DNA of 64,000 nucleotides, from positions 62,001 to 126,000 of the forward strand of contig JAZGTN010000065.1 in NCBI GenBank assembly GCA_037783415.1. Direction: 5' to 3'. A program made the translations under genes and the position numbers. This DNA comes from Leptasterias polaris (lineage: Eukaryota; Echinodermata; Asteroidea; Forcipulatida; Asteriidae). Every line of letters begins with the position of its first letter. Within the stretch, counting starts at the first letter, position 1. Of the stretch, positions 24,801-39,800 are shown piece after piece. The notes under the pieces are model-generated. The model saw only the letters and a program-made list of their open reading frames with translations, did not search any database and was not told where the DNA came from.

Positions 24801-27800
24801 GAGAGTGGGGCGTTGTCGTTTGATTCCAGTCAACCATTTCCACAGGTGCAAATTCAAGCCAATCGGAGTGTCACAGCAAGTCGCAGCTCCCTGTCCTTAC
24901 GATTTCTGTTGGTAAGACTTCACTGTTCACAGTACACACACACATATCCACACCAAACATATCTTTCAGTTTTTTAAGTGCGGCACAGGGGGTCAGATTT
25001 CAGTTTGACCCACCCCCCCTTTCGATGCCATCTCGACTGTGACATCATGTCAAGAAGCAGGTGAAAGTTTTTCAAGATTTGGCTATAATTTGGGAGGAAA
25101 GTAGAAGAGAGTGGCATCGTACCTGTCCCAAGTGCAGGACCACCCCGAGGGCGTGGCTTCCAGCTCGTAACGTTGAAGCTCCCAGTCGGACGACTTGAGG
25201 TGCCGTAGAAGGTGTTTTGAATCCAAGAGCCCCTCCCGCCAATCACGCACTCGCACCTATCAGCAAAATGGAAGAAACAAATTTGTTGTGTCAGTGCAAA
25301 GGTTGGTGGAAGAACCAGGCCTGGAATTAAACGGAGGCCGACTCTGTTGCGATCAGGACCCAATTTCATAGAACTGCTTAAGCGCAAGAAGTAGTTAAGC
25401 ACAACAAAACTATGCTTACCAGAATAAGGTTACCAGCCAAACTACCATGTCACATGTACAATTTGTAACTGGTACCCTGCTCATTTCTGCTAAGCAACAA
25501 ACTGTTAAGCAATAATTTCTGCTTAAGCAGCTCTATGAAATTGAACCCTGGTCTTGGCCTTGGTGCCCCTTCAAAAGTTTCCCATAGACTTTAAGATTTT
25601 CCGCTGGAAGTGCCCTTTGCAAAATGAAAATGGCCTTGCCCTGTCACAGATGAAATTCCAGGCCTGAAAAACTGTCTTATCTTATTCCCCTACATAGTGT
25701 AATACATTATTTTAAATCCTGTACAATTTGTTAAATTCATTTTTCTTTGTACACCCCACACCTGGGGTTAGTGTTTTTGGACTGGGTATAGACCTTTCCT
25801 TTGTTGATGATCAAACCGTGCTGGTTGGCATGGACGGCCAAATGTTAGCAAAACATTCTATCATGTTAACAGATGTTGTGACCAAATTCAAAATTGTTTG
25901 CAAACTTTCAACTAACAAAAAATACCTCCCATGATTGGTTGCTTTACTTCCAACAAATTCAACACTATTTTTGAATATTTGTGTAATATTGTTTAACTGT
26001 GGCTATCTGTTTTTGCTTCGCATCTATAGCTTTCCATAGTTTTCCAACCTCGGTTGGCAAAAACGCCGGCTGTGACATTGCAATAGAAAGGTCTATAGTA
26101 TTCTATTTTTAATAGACCTTATGCATATGACGTCATTTGAGTAGGGCGCCCTCACCTAGAGGTCAAAAGGAAGATGCTCATTGGCCAGTCTTGTGTGCCG
26201 CGCGTACAAATCAGCGCGTTTCCATTGTTTCATCATCAGTTTACCTCTAAGATGGCGGCTTGGTGACGTCAATGCATAAGGTCTATACTGATCGATCCTT
26301 GAAAGTGGGTTGACATTTGCTTCCGTTACAGGTTGGTTCAGAGTCAGTCATGCAACTCTTCAGCCGAAAAAAAAAGAGGAAAAGTCTTGTCCTTGATTGC
26401 GATCAACGATGTCTTTCCTAGTGGACGCCATCGTTATTTTTTGAGCAAACACCTATCGATCGCGTGGTTCACTTGCACTCTTACAGCGTCTGGTTTCCGC
26501 CACATCCCCTTATACAAAAAACAATAAAAACACTACGGAGCCAGACTGTGCAAAAAATAGTGTAGATGGTATGCTGTACGAGGAGAACTTGTGTCTGTGT
26601 CTGGACTGTGTAATGCGTTTGTATGTGTAAACTTCCGCGGAGCCAGACTTTAAGAATCCTGAACCTTTATTTCTTTTCAATAAGCAATGTTTCTTTCAGA
26701 GGGATTTTTTTGTCCATCCAAAGCAGATTTTGTTTTCATGCAGCGTGATTTTTTTTGACGCTGAGTTTTTTCATAATGGCGGGTTTCTATTTTATAAAAC
26801 GCGGATATCCGCCGATCTGCCGTCGAGTTGCATACCTGCATAGTTTAGATTGGAATCGGTAGAAACGGCTAGTCGGAAGTCCCATGCCCTGTTAAGGAAA
26901 AAAAACGTACCTGTAGATGCACAACACTAAAAAAAAGTTTACAAATAATGAAAAATCTGTAGAAGATTCTTGCAAACTCATAAAGTCACTTTTACCTCTT
27001 TCTCCACTAGCATTATCTGAAACTTTGTTAACTCTGATGTTGTGATCCCAAGAAAAGCCAACTTGTTGTTAAGGTCCACCGACAGTTCAGCAATCTCTTT
27101 CTGAAAATTGAACATCAAGGAAAAATAGTTATTTAAAAGGTGTTAATTGCATTTTGTGATAACAAATATTCAGGCTTTATTACCCTTACACCAATGTGTG
27201 ATAATCACTCAAGACTTTCTGAGTCCTGCTGGAAACAAATCCACAGGAGTACTGCTAGGTGGGATTTCAACTTGGCCAACGCATCTGCTCTAAAAAGTGG
27301 TGGGCAATGGTTCGAATCCCAACCAAGTAGAATGCCTGTAGATTTTTTCCCTGTTGGATTCTGAAAGCACTGAGTAACAATAACAATAATGGCTTCTTAT
27401 ATAACGCTTGAATTCATCACTCAGTGACGCTCATGGCGCTCCAACATTATTACCCCTGGTCACTAGGCCATTTATTTCATTCCTTAAACCATCTCAGCTC
27501 CCTTGGGAGTATAAGAAGCCATTATTGTTATTGTTACTCGTAGGGTGTCATGGCCAAGTGGTTTAGATCATCGGATTCAAGTTCTGGTGGTTTAGTCATC
27601 TGGGTGTGGGTTCGAGTCCCGGTCGTGACGCTTGTGTCCTTGAGCAAGACACTTTGCTATAATTGCTTCTCTTCACCCAGGGGTATAAATGGGTACCTGC
27701 GAGAGTAGAGGTTGATATTGTGTTTGAAAAAGCCTTCGGAGAGCCACGGCAGCCCAGGGCTGTATACTCCCCAGGGAGCTGAGAAAGATTTAAGGAATGT

Positions 27801-30800
27801 TATTGGCCCAATGACCAGGGCACTAATGTAAAGCGCATTGAGACGTTATTGTGAAATGCACTATAGATAGGTTGCAATATGACGTAAATCGGCCATCTTT
27901 ACGGGCAGTTTGGAACACACAGTCATGCGTTTCGCGTGAGAACGGCGTGCAACACGCGCACATTTCACAAAACTCACTGCACGATTGGTCAGTGAACAAC
28001 GCGGCTGCGTTAATAATTAGAGCGCTTGACACGCCTGCATGCCAAAATGCAATTTGCCCGTAAAGATGGCGTCTACTGGGAACTATCTATATAAGAACTG
28101 GTTATCATTATTATTATTACAGCCTAAGCTGTCAAGTATGTAGCACACCTAGCTATTAAATCAACCACAAGAACCATCCCTGCCCTCACAGGTACCCATT
28201 TACCCCTGGGTGAAGAGAAGCAATTATAGTTATATGTCTTGCACAAGTGTCATGACCGGGATTCGAACCCTCACCATGATGACTAAGCCACCAGGGACCA
28301 ATTTCATAGAGCTGCTTAAGCACAAAAAGCAGCTGTGCACAACAAAATTATGCTAACCAGAACAAGGTTACCAGCCAAACTACCATGTCACATGTACAAA
28401 TTGTGGCTGGTGTCCTGCTCATTTTTGCTTAGCAGACAATTGTTAAGCACTATTTTCTGCTTCAGGGCCCATTGCTTGAGTTTGATACATTAAACCCCTC
28501 CGCCACGACACATCGAGTATACAGTGCTTTATCACACACCAGTTTAAGAAAGAAAAACAATCTAATAATATGAGTTATTTAGTTTATGGACAATTATACG
28601 CTATTCATTCCAATTCTCTTGCTTTCAATAATAATAATAATACGCAGTTCTTATATAGCGCTTTATACTCCCGATGGGTGTCTCAAAGCACTCAGTATTT
28701 TTCCTACAAGGTATGTGGAGCTACATTTGTACGTGTTGAAGTATGAGACCTATTCCTTTGCATAGCACCATGTAATGGTTTACAAGGTGCTGTGGCGCAA
28801 TATGCAGCCAATCAAACCAGGAACACCTGGGCGAACCCCTTGTCTTTACGATAAGTGCACTGGGTTCTTTTACGTGCATTACACAACACAATAAACACAC
28901 CATCCAATCAACCTGGGGGAAAACAAGTTATTAAATTCAATTCTAAAGTGTCAAGTCTGGGACTCGGACCTACACCCTGCTGATCAGAAACATCAGAGTT
29001 TGAGACTGGTGCACTTGACCTCTCGGCCACGACACACCATTACCAATTCTGCACTATAATACTCATAAGTGAAGCTTTAAGAATTTGTTTTGTCATATCA
29101 TGGGACTCGGTTTTCAAGCTATTAGCCAGCGATACGTCGGGGCGTCTTTTGGACGCCCTATTTTATTTTTGGACGCCCCGAAAAACTGTCGGACGCCCTT
29201 GAAGACGCCCTGTTTTTTGTACATAATTAAAACAAATTACATCCGAATACCTGAAATTGTAAGCAAAACGAACGCAAATCCAAAACTATTACTACCTGCC
29301 AGCTGCAGTGAAGGTAATTTTTATGCAAGATACAACCAATTTATCTTAAATATACTGATCGCCCATTCATTGTTTACCGACAAAGGGATCAAATTTAACA
29401 TCAGACAGTGCCCCCGACTAGTGGGAAGGCTTGAACAACCGCAAAGGCTTTAGAAACTATAGCGGTGAAACGCCACGCAGTAGACAGACAAGTTTACAAA
29501 ATACATATGTACATGTATGTCGACGTAAAAAGCGTTGTGTATGTATTTTCCTGGTGCCCTCCATTGTCACCACTTGTATCAAATTCTTGTATTGACAGAT
29601 TGTCTAGTTGTGATATACGGAAAAAATAAACAAAACAAAACAAAACAAATACATGTCATGTACCTACTACCAGGGTTGTGTGTGATAGATCGGCAGCACT
29701 GCACTCGAGACACACGTGTTGTAGACTTGATTTCAAGTCTGAGATAAGGGTTATTTTTCTGCATCAGCCACACAAAATCCCCCCGCAGATTGGCTATCAC
29801 CCGCTCTAACTCGTAGGTTAAAGACGGAGGTTAATCCACAAGAGGGCGCTATTTCAGGCAATGCAGGTAGACTAAAAACCAGGAGCACAGACTTGGAACC
29901 AAGTCTAGGCACGTCATTCCCGCTCTTTTCTGGCTGCCGGCAACCTTTCAGCGCATATTAATGTATGCAGAACATCGCACATGCGCAGTGTATGAGTCAA
30001 AACGTCCGTGTCTGTTTGTATGTGTGAACCTCCCATCATGAGTATGGGTAATGCAGGTTTAATAAAGAATGCTCACTGCACACCGTAATGTTGGGAAGGA
30101 CAGTACTTCTTAAATGCTCACCTCCCTCACTATCAAACTATCCCTCTTAGTGGTATACTGTAAATGTACATGATGTAGTACATGTACATTGAAATGTTAA
30201 CGATTGTTCCGTATTTCTTATAATTCGCGGGCTATAGAAATAGAATACCGCAACTCGACTCTTGTACGGGGGAAATCAATATGAAAAAGTCGTGACCCCG
30301 CCCAAACTTTAAAAATAATAATAACACTGCGCGAAATACTACGATTCTTAGGGCTGTACGGTGCTGATTTCATTTTTTAAAACCCTTTAACCGGCCCAGA
30401 CCCAAAGCATACGTGGAGTACACTGTAAATGCAATAATGGTTCTGTGGTACATGCTTGCTGAAAATTTACCCCAACAATTTGGACGCCCTGTTTTTCAAT
30501 CCAGTCAAATTTGGACACCCTATTTTCAAATCCTGGCTAAAAGCTTGTCGGTTTTCACCCAAAGCTTTCATAATCCAGTTGCCATGGGAACGTATCTGAC
30601 CTCGTCTCACCCCCTCCTTCAACAACTCCACTGGCTTCCTATTCACGAACGTATCATCTTCAAGCTACATGTATTAACCATCACATATAAATGTTGGAAT
30701 GAAACCGCTCCCCCTTACCTTACTGAACTTATCACTCCTTACCAGCCTAATCGCACACTCCGTTCCAGCTCAGATACAAGGATTCTCACAAAACCTCAAA

Positions 30801-33800
30801 CCAGATACACTTCATCTGCCAAAGGGTTTTTATGCAGCTGCTCCAAACCTTTGGAACAATCTTCCCTATCAAATACGTCATGCCATTTCACTTACTGAAT
30901 TCAAAACGTTGCTTAAAACTCACCTTTTCCAGACTTATTTTGCTTACTAGGCTATTTACATCTTTCTCATTCCTTTGTATTGTTAACTGTTGATTGTTGT
31001 AATATTTAGTGTTGTAAAGCGTTGGGGTACCTTTTCTGCGTATGAATGCAATATAAATGCTTAGAATATCATTACCTTCATCTCTGCTTCATCTTTGGTT
31101 TTCTTCTTAGCTACGAGGTCGTCCAGCTCTGCATCACACTGAGTTCCGATGTCGTTGCTCTCCACATTGGATAACCTGTTGCTTCTCAGATTCTCGATCC
31201 GTTTCTTCTTGATGGCCAGAAGATTCACTTCCCCCTTTTCATCTGTAAGCAATCACATTAAAGGTAGGGTCAGAGATTAATTGCTGTCAATAAAAATATG
31301 TAAGAGTCTTCAGTTGTTCAAGAAAAAACTTAAAATTTATCTTATTGGTAAATACTGAGTCCTTAAGTCCTCACTTTTCCTGGTATTGTTAGATGTAGAT
31401 TCAATTTGTTACCAAAATTATTTATATTGTCTCCTACTTAATTATTTATTTGAATGCCGTCGCGCGGTGAGCCTTTCCAGCTATCTGTTGTCCTGTTTGT
31501 GTTTGTCTTGTGTCCTTAATGTGTGTTTACGTAATCATTGATGTTACATTACTAGTAGGTTTCCAACTCGGTACTTCCTCAACCCAGTTATATAAATGTC
31601 GGGGGTCTCCACCTAACAAGCTTGCTTCTAGGAGACCCCCACCACTTAATCATACATTGTATCTAAAGTACCGTATGTGTATTTTTGTGTAAGCAAACTG
31701 ATTGAGTGGAAATAAACTGAACTGAACTGAACTGAACTGAATGAAATGCTTACTGTACGGCAACATTATCAAGAAAGATCTGGGGTCGATTTCACAAAGC
31801 ACTAAGATTCATCTTAAGATGAGTTGTCAGTATTACCATAGTGATTTGTATTGTGACATCACTGTTTGCTAAGCAACTACGATTGATTTGCACTTACGAT
31901 CAATCTCTTTGTGAAATCTGCGCCAGGGATGAGAGTCATTGCTGGCTAAAAAGTCTGAAACTACATGTTGGATCTAAACTTTAGGACGTAGGGCCTTCAT
32001 GAAATGATGGCGTTTCTACCTTTTGGTAACCCCTAGGGAGGGTTTGGAATTCAAAGGGCTTTTAGGAACAGTGTCCTAAGCACTAGTGAAGTAGATCAAA
32101 GGGCAGTCTTTCTTTTACGTGGAACAATGAAAGGCTTTTTTTTATTCACCAGGCTGACATAAAAAGTCTGAATTCAGACAAAAGTCTGACAAATCTCATC
32201 CCTGAAAGATTCAATAAAATAAAGGTCACTTGTGAAAGCTTCAGCTGAATACAGGGTCTGTTTGCTGAGAAAACGGCAAAATCTGCCAAGGCATTTTCAA
32301 AAGAACATTGAATACATCCACACGTAACGGTGGTCAAGTGTTAAGACAGCCTGATGCTTTGTTTTTTAAAGGGCAAGGGCACCAAGGCGTTTTTCTCTTT
32401 GGTAAAGGCCACCTCTATGAGGACATTGTAAATTTCTACTGGAACATTTTAAGGGGCACCAAGGCAATGACCAGGGGCAACGGAGGCATGTGCATGCCAG
32501 TTTTGTAATAGGAAATGCAGGGAAGTTCCGAATTTAAATTGTTGCGGTACCCGCTGCTAATGATTTGAACTGCCTCTAGCAATCGGGCTAGCTCGGCGGT
32601 CTAGTGGTAAGACATCTGGGTCCAATTTCATGGGTCTGCGCTTACAGCCAATAGAAACATGTGCTTTATAGGGTACAGTAAGCGCAGAATTCTGCGGTAA
32701 GCAGAGCCATGAAATTGGGCCCTGCTCTAGCAATGCAAAGGTCGTGGGTTCGAATCCCACCCGAGTGATTTGCCTATGGCTTTTTTCACAGTATACAGTG
32801 CTTAACACACATCGGTGCAGGGCTCGAATTTGGGGAGAAAATCCACAAGACTACAGGGCTTGTAGCTCAAAATCTTTACTGGACCAGACATTTTTTACAA
32901 GACCAGATTCAAAATGTGAAAAGAAAAAATTGCTGACACAGTTTAACATGCATTTGACTGCTTTTATATGAACCCGAACTGAGACAAGTAAGAGAAGAGT
33001 ATACTTGATTACTCATAGAATTGAAAGATAATTTATTAGACCCAAAGTCAACACTTGAACATAATTTGTTTCTGTTATTCAATTGAAAAACACAAGACCA
33101 TCAGACTTGTTAGGTCATAAGTTTACTGGCCCAACACTCAAATTACTGGCCTCGGGCCTGTGGTCCAGTGTAAAATTCGAGCCCTGCGGTGTAAGGGTAA
33201 AAAACAAATTATATTCATTATCCCCGATACAAAAATTAACATCTATTAAATATGTATGAAACCTGATTACCATATAACTCCAGTTGGTCTGGTGCTTTGC
33301 GTTTCTTGTCCACGAAACAAGGACTTGAGGCTCCGTCGTCTAACTCCAACTGCTGTAACTCGGCCTGCACAGAGGAACAATTATAAATGTTATTATGTTA
33401 TTATGGTAATGAAACCAAGGATGCCTCATAAGTGAACTTAATCACTGCAGCTCGCTAGATTGAGGAAACCTGTAAACAAGGTTGCTTGCTGTGTGAACCA
33501 GAAACACCCGGGTTAACCCCTACTCTTACATGATAAGTGTTCTGGGTTCTTTTACATGCACTACCAAAACGAGTGCACATGTACTACACGGAACCTACGG
33601 GACTTACAGCTTTGGGCCAAGGACAAAGCTATTGAGGTAAAGTATCTTGCTCAAGGACACAAGTGCCACGACCAGGACTCGAACCAACACTCTGCTAATC
33701 AGAAACACCACAGCTCGGCCACGACTTGCCATGTGAATGTACACGTAGTGGAAAAGCATTCAACATGAAATTACATCACAATGTTTTTTATATGATTTTG

Positions 33801-36800
33801 TTTTTACCCTTACACCGATGTGTGTTAAGCACTGTATACTCAGTACTTACCCGAGTTCTGTGAAAAAACAAAATCCACAGGCAAATCACTCGGGTGCGAT
33901 TCGAACCCACGACCTTTGCATTGCTAGAGCAGATGTCTTACCACTAGACCACCGAGCTAGCCCGATAGCAGGAGGCAGTTCGAATTCTTAGCAGTGGGTA
34001 CCGCAACAATTTAATAACATTGTATTATTAAATACATTGTTTCTTCTTTAGAACCCATCAATCAATGTCCGCATATGACATTGGCGCAATGTTTCTGTAG
34101 ACATAGTAGAGGCAATGCGCCCATGAAATGAAATAACAACAGACATGCCAACCTCTGGGATCACAAAACTGTATTCTGAAACCCCAAAACCTGTATTTTT
34201 CCTTAAAAACCTGTATTTTTGAAAACAAATGCATAAAAGAGTTTAGCCCCCCCAAAAGGGTGTTCTGTCATGTCTGTTTCGGTTTCCCGTGTCACGATTC
34301 TTAACTTTTTATTCGGCTAAAAAAAAAAAAAAAAAAGTCAGACTTTGACCAACCAAACATGTTTTAAAAAAAATTGAACTAAAAAACCAGAACACATCCA
34401 CTGATATCTCCGTGATTTTGGTCTCATGATTTTGTGATCCACGGTCGTCGCGTCGTGTTTCGTGAAGTACACAGCGCGCATGGTGTACAAGACAATGCGC
34501 AATCTGAAAATTGCGCAAACCTTTACTCGATAGGCAATGGGAGCTGCCGATTCTGCATTGCGCAAACTGCAGATTGCGCAAGAGTTTGTCCAATTCGTTG
34601 TGCAGATGAACGAGTGGACAAGAGAAGTCGCAAGCGGACGATTTGGGGCAACCTTTTAGCCGGAAATTTATATTTTTTGAAAGATATCTGACACAATCAT
34701 ACATGTACCTCCATATTAACAAAAAAACATCTCCTGCGTACCTCCATCCATCCAGATCCATGTGTGACTGAGTGAGGGATGCTTACATAACAATAACATT
34801 ATTGATATTTGATAAATTAATTATTTTCTCCCTTTTTGGACGCTTTTATGAAGTCCCACTTCGCTGAATATTCTCCTTTAAATGACTGCTTCCTTTTATT
34901 CGACGAGGTCGAAGCCATAATCAGATATTTATATTACAATTTCATGCAGGAGTGCTAACAAAATTCCGCAAAACAGCCTGAACTGACACTGACAGCTCTC
35001 GAAAGGCGAACAATCGTAACCTTTTGCATGCAATGTTCCGATTGGTTAATACAGGTTTGTTTACATACCATGCACCAATAACTGACGCGCTTACGAATAA
35101 TTGGTGAATGCCTCGTGCCCACAGACAACATCGCTAACATGGGTAGCGCGTGCGCCGTATCGATCATTCTGGGAAAGAAAATAATTGCGCGGCGAGATTG
35201 TACACCATTGGAAACGAGGTTGTACCACATGGCTTAATAGCGCTAGCTTTAGTTAGTAGAGTATTTCTCGCAGCCGTTTTGGGGGAATGGAATTATTTTT
35301 GCGGTGGCAGTGGTCAAAACCGTATTTTTTTTGCAAAACCTGTACACCCGTATTTTTAACGAAAACCCGTACGAAATACGGGAAAAACGTACTAGTTGGC
35401 ATGTCTGTAACAAGCAGGGCAGAAACATGTATATAATTTCCTTAATGTAAGGTCACATTCCAAACATACCTTCCGTCTCTCGAGGGCCATTTCTAATTGC
35501 TCATCAATATCCATATCATCATCATCCGGTCTGCTTTCCCCATTCCCATTGGTCGATTCCGCCTCCTCTTCCATAAGCACTGCCTTAATCTGACCAATCG
35601 TGGAGCTGCTCTCATCTGAGGCGGCCTCCGCCTCTTTGCTATCTGCTATAATGCTCTCCGTTCCTGGCAGGCTGTCCCCTTTTACAAACATCGAGTACAT
35701 TGTCTTTTTCGCTTCTGGCTTTTGCAGCTCAAATTCCTCTTCCTCGATTTCCGGCTCCGGAGAAACGTCATATTCTACTGCACCCGGTCCGTACACAGGC
35801 AGTTTCCTTGCCTCTTTATCAAGGATGCGGTCGTTAGTCATGTCAGTCTCCGGTATCTTCTCCGTCATACTGTCTTCCTTTGTAAATTCCTCCTCCTGTT
35901 GCATAGCAACACCTTCGGAGGCCACGACAGGTTCAGCCACCTCAGAATCGTGTGCCGTCGTCCCATTGGCCAACTGATGGTCATATGACTGTCCTGCTAG
36001 TGGCTGATTGGCTGCTTGGAGGGCTGTTGGTATCTCCCAGGTGACTTCACTGGTGACCGTGTTCCAGTAGTAGACACAGTTTGTTGCTTCGTCTAAGAGC
36101 TCTTGCCATTCTCCTAATTCCCCTGCCATACAAAAACCAATTTTAACTTAACAAATTGTTGGCCAAGCGCAAAAAATGAGCAGGATACCAGTCACAGATG
36201 GTACACGTAAAGTGGTATTTTGGCTGGTGACCTTATTCTGGTAAACAAATACTTAATATGTGCTTAGCAACTTTTTGCGCCTAAGTAGCTCTATGGTATT
36301 GGGCCAAGATTAAAAGTTAGAATATTAACTTAGGGTTTAAAAAGCTGAGTCTTTATACGACTGAAGTTTAGGGTCTGCCTTTAGTTTGGGTATTATGTGT
36401 TCTCAGAAACATGGCATCGACCTGAAAGGGTCTTCTTGGTTTTGGAGTTTGTTTTTTTTGGGGGGGGGGTTACTGTTTTTAATTTGAGCAGCATATCTTC
36501 AGAAGCCTTTTCATTGCAGTCTATGGTCATTAAGGCGTCAGCGTCTTCTATAAACTGCGTCACACGTCAAATTTACGTCCATGTGACTATCCAGAGTTTT
36601 AATTAACAAATTATTTTTGTTTTTCTTATAAAAGCTAAAACTCATTTTGTAATGAGTATTTTTGTTTTTTAATCATTAGATATAATTTAAAGCAAAGATT
36701 TGATTTTAGGGAAAAAAGTTCTTTGATTGACATATTTCTCGTTCCGATACTGTACGTGCGAGACTGGCAGAGTCTACTGGTGTGTTGTCGTTTACCCAAA

Positions 36801-39800
36801 CACATACCTCCTTCATTATTTGTTGAATCGGCCACGCCGTGCTCTGGATCCACAAATCCACTTGGCGTTGACGTCACATCGCTGGTTGACTCCACATCTT
36901 GACTAAGAGTTGAATCAATATGCGTGTTGTTCTGAGGTGGGGCATCTGCCGTTTGTTTAGGCAGGGCTTCGGAAGTCTCCCCCGAGGGACCCGGGGAATC
37001 CATACCATCAAGGGCATCAATTTCCTAAAAGTAGAGAACAAAATAACACATTTTGAGTTGTGAAGTTTCGTTTAATTTAAAACAACAGTATAAACACCCT
37101 TGCAGTCCTGGAATTTTATCTTCAAGAGGGCGGGGCCATGTTTACTTTTAAAAGGGCAATTCCATCAGAAAGTCGTGAAATTTATGGGAAACTTTTGTTT
37201 GAAGAGGCACCAAGGTCAAGACCAGGGCATACATTTGTGACCTCTGTGTTAATCTAGGCCTGCCCTTGCGTCGGAAGAGTACACTCAGTCAAACTCTCAA
37301 AAAGATCATAAATAGTTTTTCAAAAAATTTAGAATATGTGATGCGATCAAGCAAAATAAGTTAGAGATGAGATGTATTGATAGGGCATGCTGTCCATGGT
37401 AGAGAGGCACACGGTAGCGCGCTTCAGGAGCCCAGCTGTATCTATGCGTACAGACCGCTGCAGGTCAGCATTATGCCCATAAAAATTGATTTCAGGGATT
37501 GAAAGCTTGTTTTATTTCAACTCACCGCCAGAAAATCTGCAACTTTTGCGTCGATCTCATTCTTTGGTTTACCGGTATCATCTACAAAAAAAAACATTAA
37601 AATAACATCATGGCCGAGTGGTTAAGAGCATCGGATTCAAGTTCTGGTGGTTTAGTCATCGGGGTGTGGGTTCGAGTCCCGGTCATGACGCTTGTGTCCT
37701 TGAGCAAGACACTTTGCTATAATTGCTTCTCTTCACCCAGGGGTATAAATGGGTACCTGCAAGGGTAGAGGTTGATATTGTGTTTGAAAAAGCCTTCGGA
37801 GTGCCATCACGGCAGCCCGGGCTGTATACTCCCCAGGGAGCTGAGAAAGATTAAAAGGGAATGTTATTGGCCCAATGACCAGGGCACTAATGTAAAGCGC
37901 ATTGAGACGTTATTGTGAAATGCGCTATATAAGAACTAGTTATTATTATTATTATTATTATTATAAATATTACCAAAGAAACATTGAAAAATTCTTTGTT
38001 AAATTGTTTTTTGATTTAAAGTACTGAACAGAAAAAAGGTGCATAACGGAGCATCTCAACAGTATGAGCGTTCTTATTGTTTTCCACTAGAACTTAACGG
38101 TGCTAACATGCATATTCACTTGTGTAGGAACATTCCCTTTGTTCAGGCTGACCACTAGATTGTATGTGGTTGAAAGTTCCTTCACACCTAGAAAGGCCCA
38201 ACTTTAGGGACACTCCCTAAATATTCAAAAGTTCCACAAGAGGTGGACCTCATTGTACTTGGAAATGTGCGAAACTCGGATCTCTCTAAACAATGAAAGG
38301 TTACCTGGTAAGTCTGCTGCCACCTAGTGTTCAAAAGTCTCCCATTGGCACAATGCCAAAGGAGCTGGACTGTTTTTACCTCGAGCCTTGGTTTGGTTAC
38401 ATTACTTTATTAAAGTTGGAGGCAATAACATGGGCCCAATTTCATGGCTCTGCTTACAGTAAGCAAAGAATTGGCACTTACAGAAGCAGGGAATTCCGCG
38501 CTTTTGTCAAGCGTATTTCACGGGTTAGCAGGGAATTTTTGCTTGAGCACTTGCGTAGTCCATGTTACTAGGCATTCTACGCTTACACAGCTAGCTGTTC
38601 TGTTCTTTCTTTACCTGTGTCTCTTAGCTGGTTATCTTGACTATCTTCGTCGTCGCTGTCGCCATACTGGCCAAGGAGGCCACTCAGAGGGTTGTGATCT
38701 GGAACGAATCAATGAAGTTATTATAAGACCAAAGACGCCACTCAGATTTGCTAAACATGATACTCATTCCATTTGCGAGTTACTCGGCCTAAACTGGTCT
38801 ACAAACAGGATGCATGCTACAAAAATTTGCATCTTGAACTCAGGGAGATTGTACAAGGATCAAGGAGATCTAGAATTACATGAGCTTTAGCCTTCGAGAA
38901 AGACTCTACTAGGGTTAAAGTGTCAAGCCATTAACTTTTTCGTGCATTTATACCACAGGTCCTTTTGGTTGGTAAGCAGTTTGCAACAGCTAATTCTATT
39001 TTCTCATCTAGAATTACATTCAACATTATCTATAGGGAGAAAGTTCCACTACATGTACATCAGATTTTCAAATTTTGTTCATCAGAACACGGAAAGATTT
39101 TTTTATTTTCAGGGAACTTTTTGCAGAGTCAAGGAGAATTGGCAGCTCTGCAAGATATTTTCCAGAAATGGAAAATTATGTGCTTGGAATAAAACGTGTT
39201 TGAAGTTGAAACGATTTTTCAAACTGTCGTTTCGGAGACTGCTCAATTGTTGTTTAGAGCTCTTAAATTCGACTACCAAAATATAACTGACTTCTTCAGT
39301 CAAACGGCTGTCACCGAGTTTTTAATCGATTTTGGGTTGAACAAAGAAAAATTGACTAGAGCGGGATTTGAACCAACGACCTCCGGTTTAACGTGCCGGC
39401 GCTCTACCAACTGAGCTATCTAGCCCTATGTTGGCGGTCTCCCTATTTTGTCAATATCTTTGTTCGGGTTTTTAATCGTGCAACTATTTTGATTAGTTAA
39501 TTCATTTTGGGTTGAACAAAAAATAGCAATCAGTTCCTGAAAACATTTGTCACTTTGTGAAAACGAAGAAAAGAAATTTGTCTGCAGGGCTACTGCATAC
39601 TGAGCAGTGCTCAAATTTTTCACTGGACCACAGGATCGAGGCCAGTAATGTTAGTGTTGGGCCAGTCAACTTATGACCTAACAAGTCCGATGGTCTTGTG
39701 TTTTTCAATTGAATAACAGAAACAAATTATGTTCAAATGTTGTCTTTGGGTCTGATAAATTATCTTTCGATTCTATGAGTGATCAAGTGTACTCTTCTCT

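Noticed and set aside
26834..26895. Exon-like minus-strand segment with AG and GT borders between FNBP4 exons 8 and 9
   Set aside because: Exon 8 joins exon 9 directly in phase (EKE then VRVRDWREG), matching the conserved order in FNBP4; the extra segment has no counterpart and would break the match.
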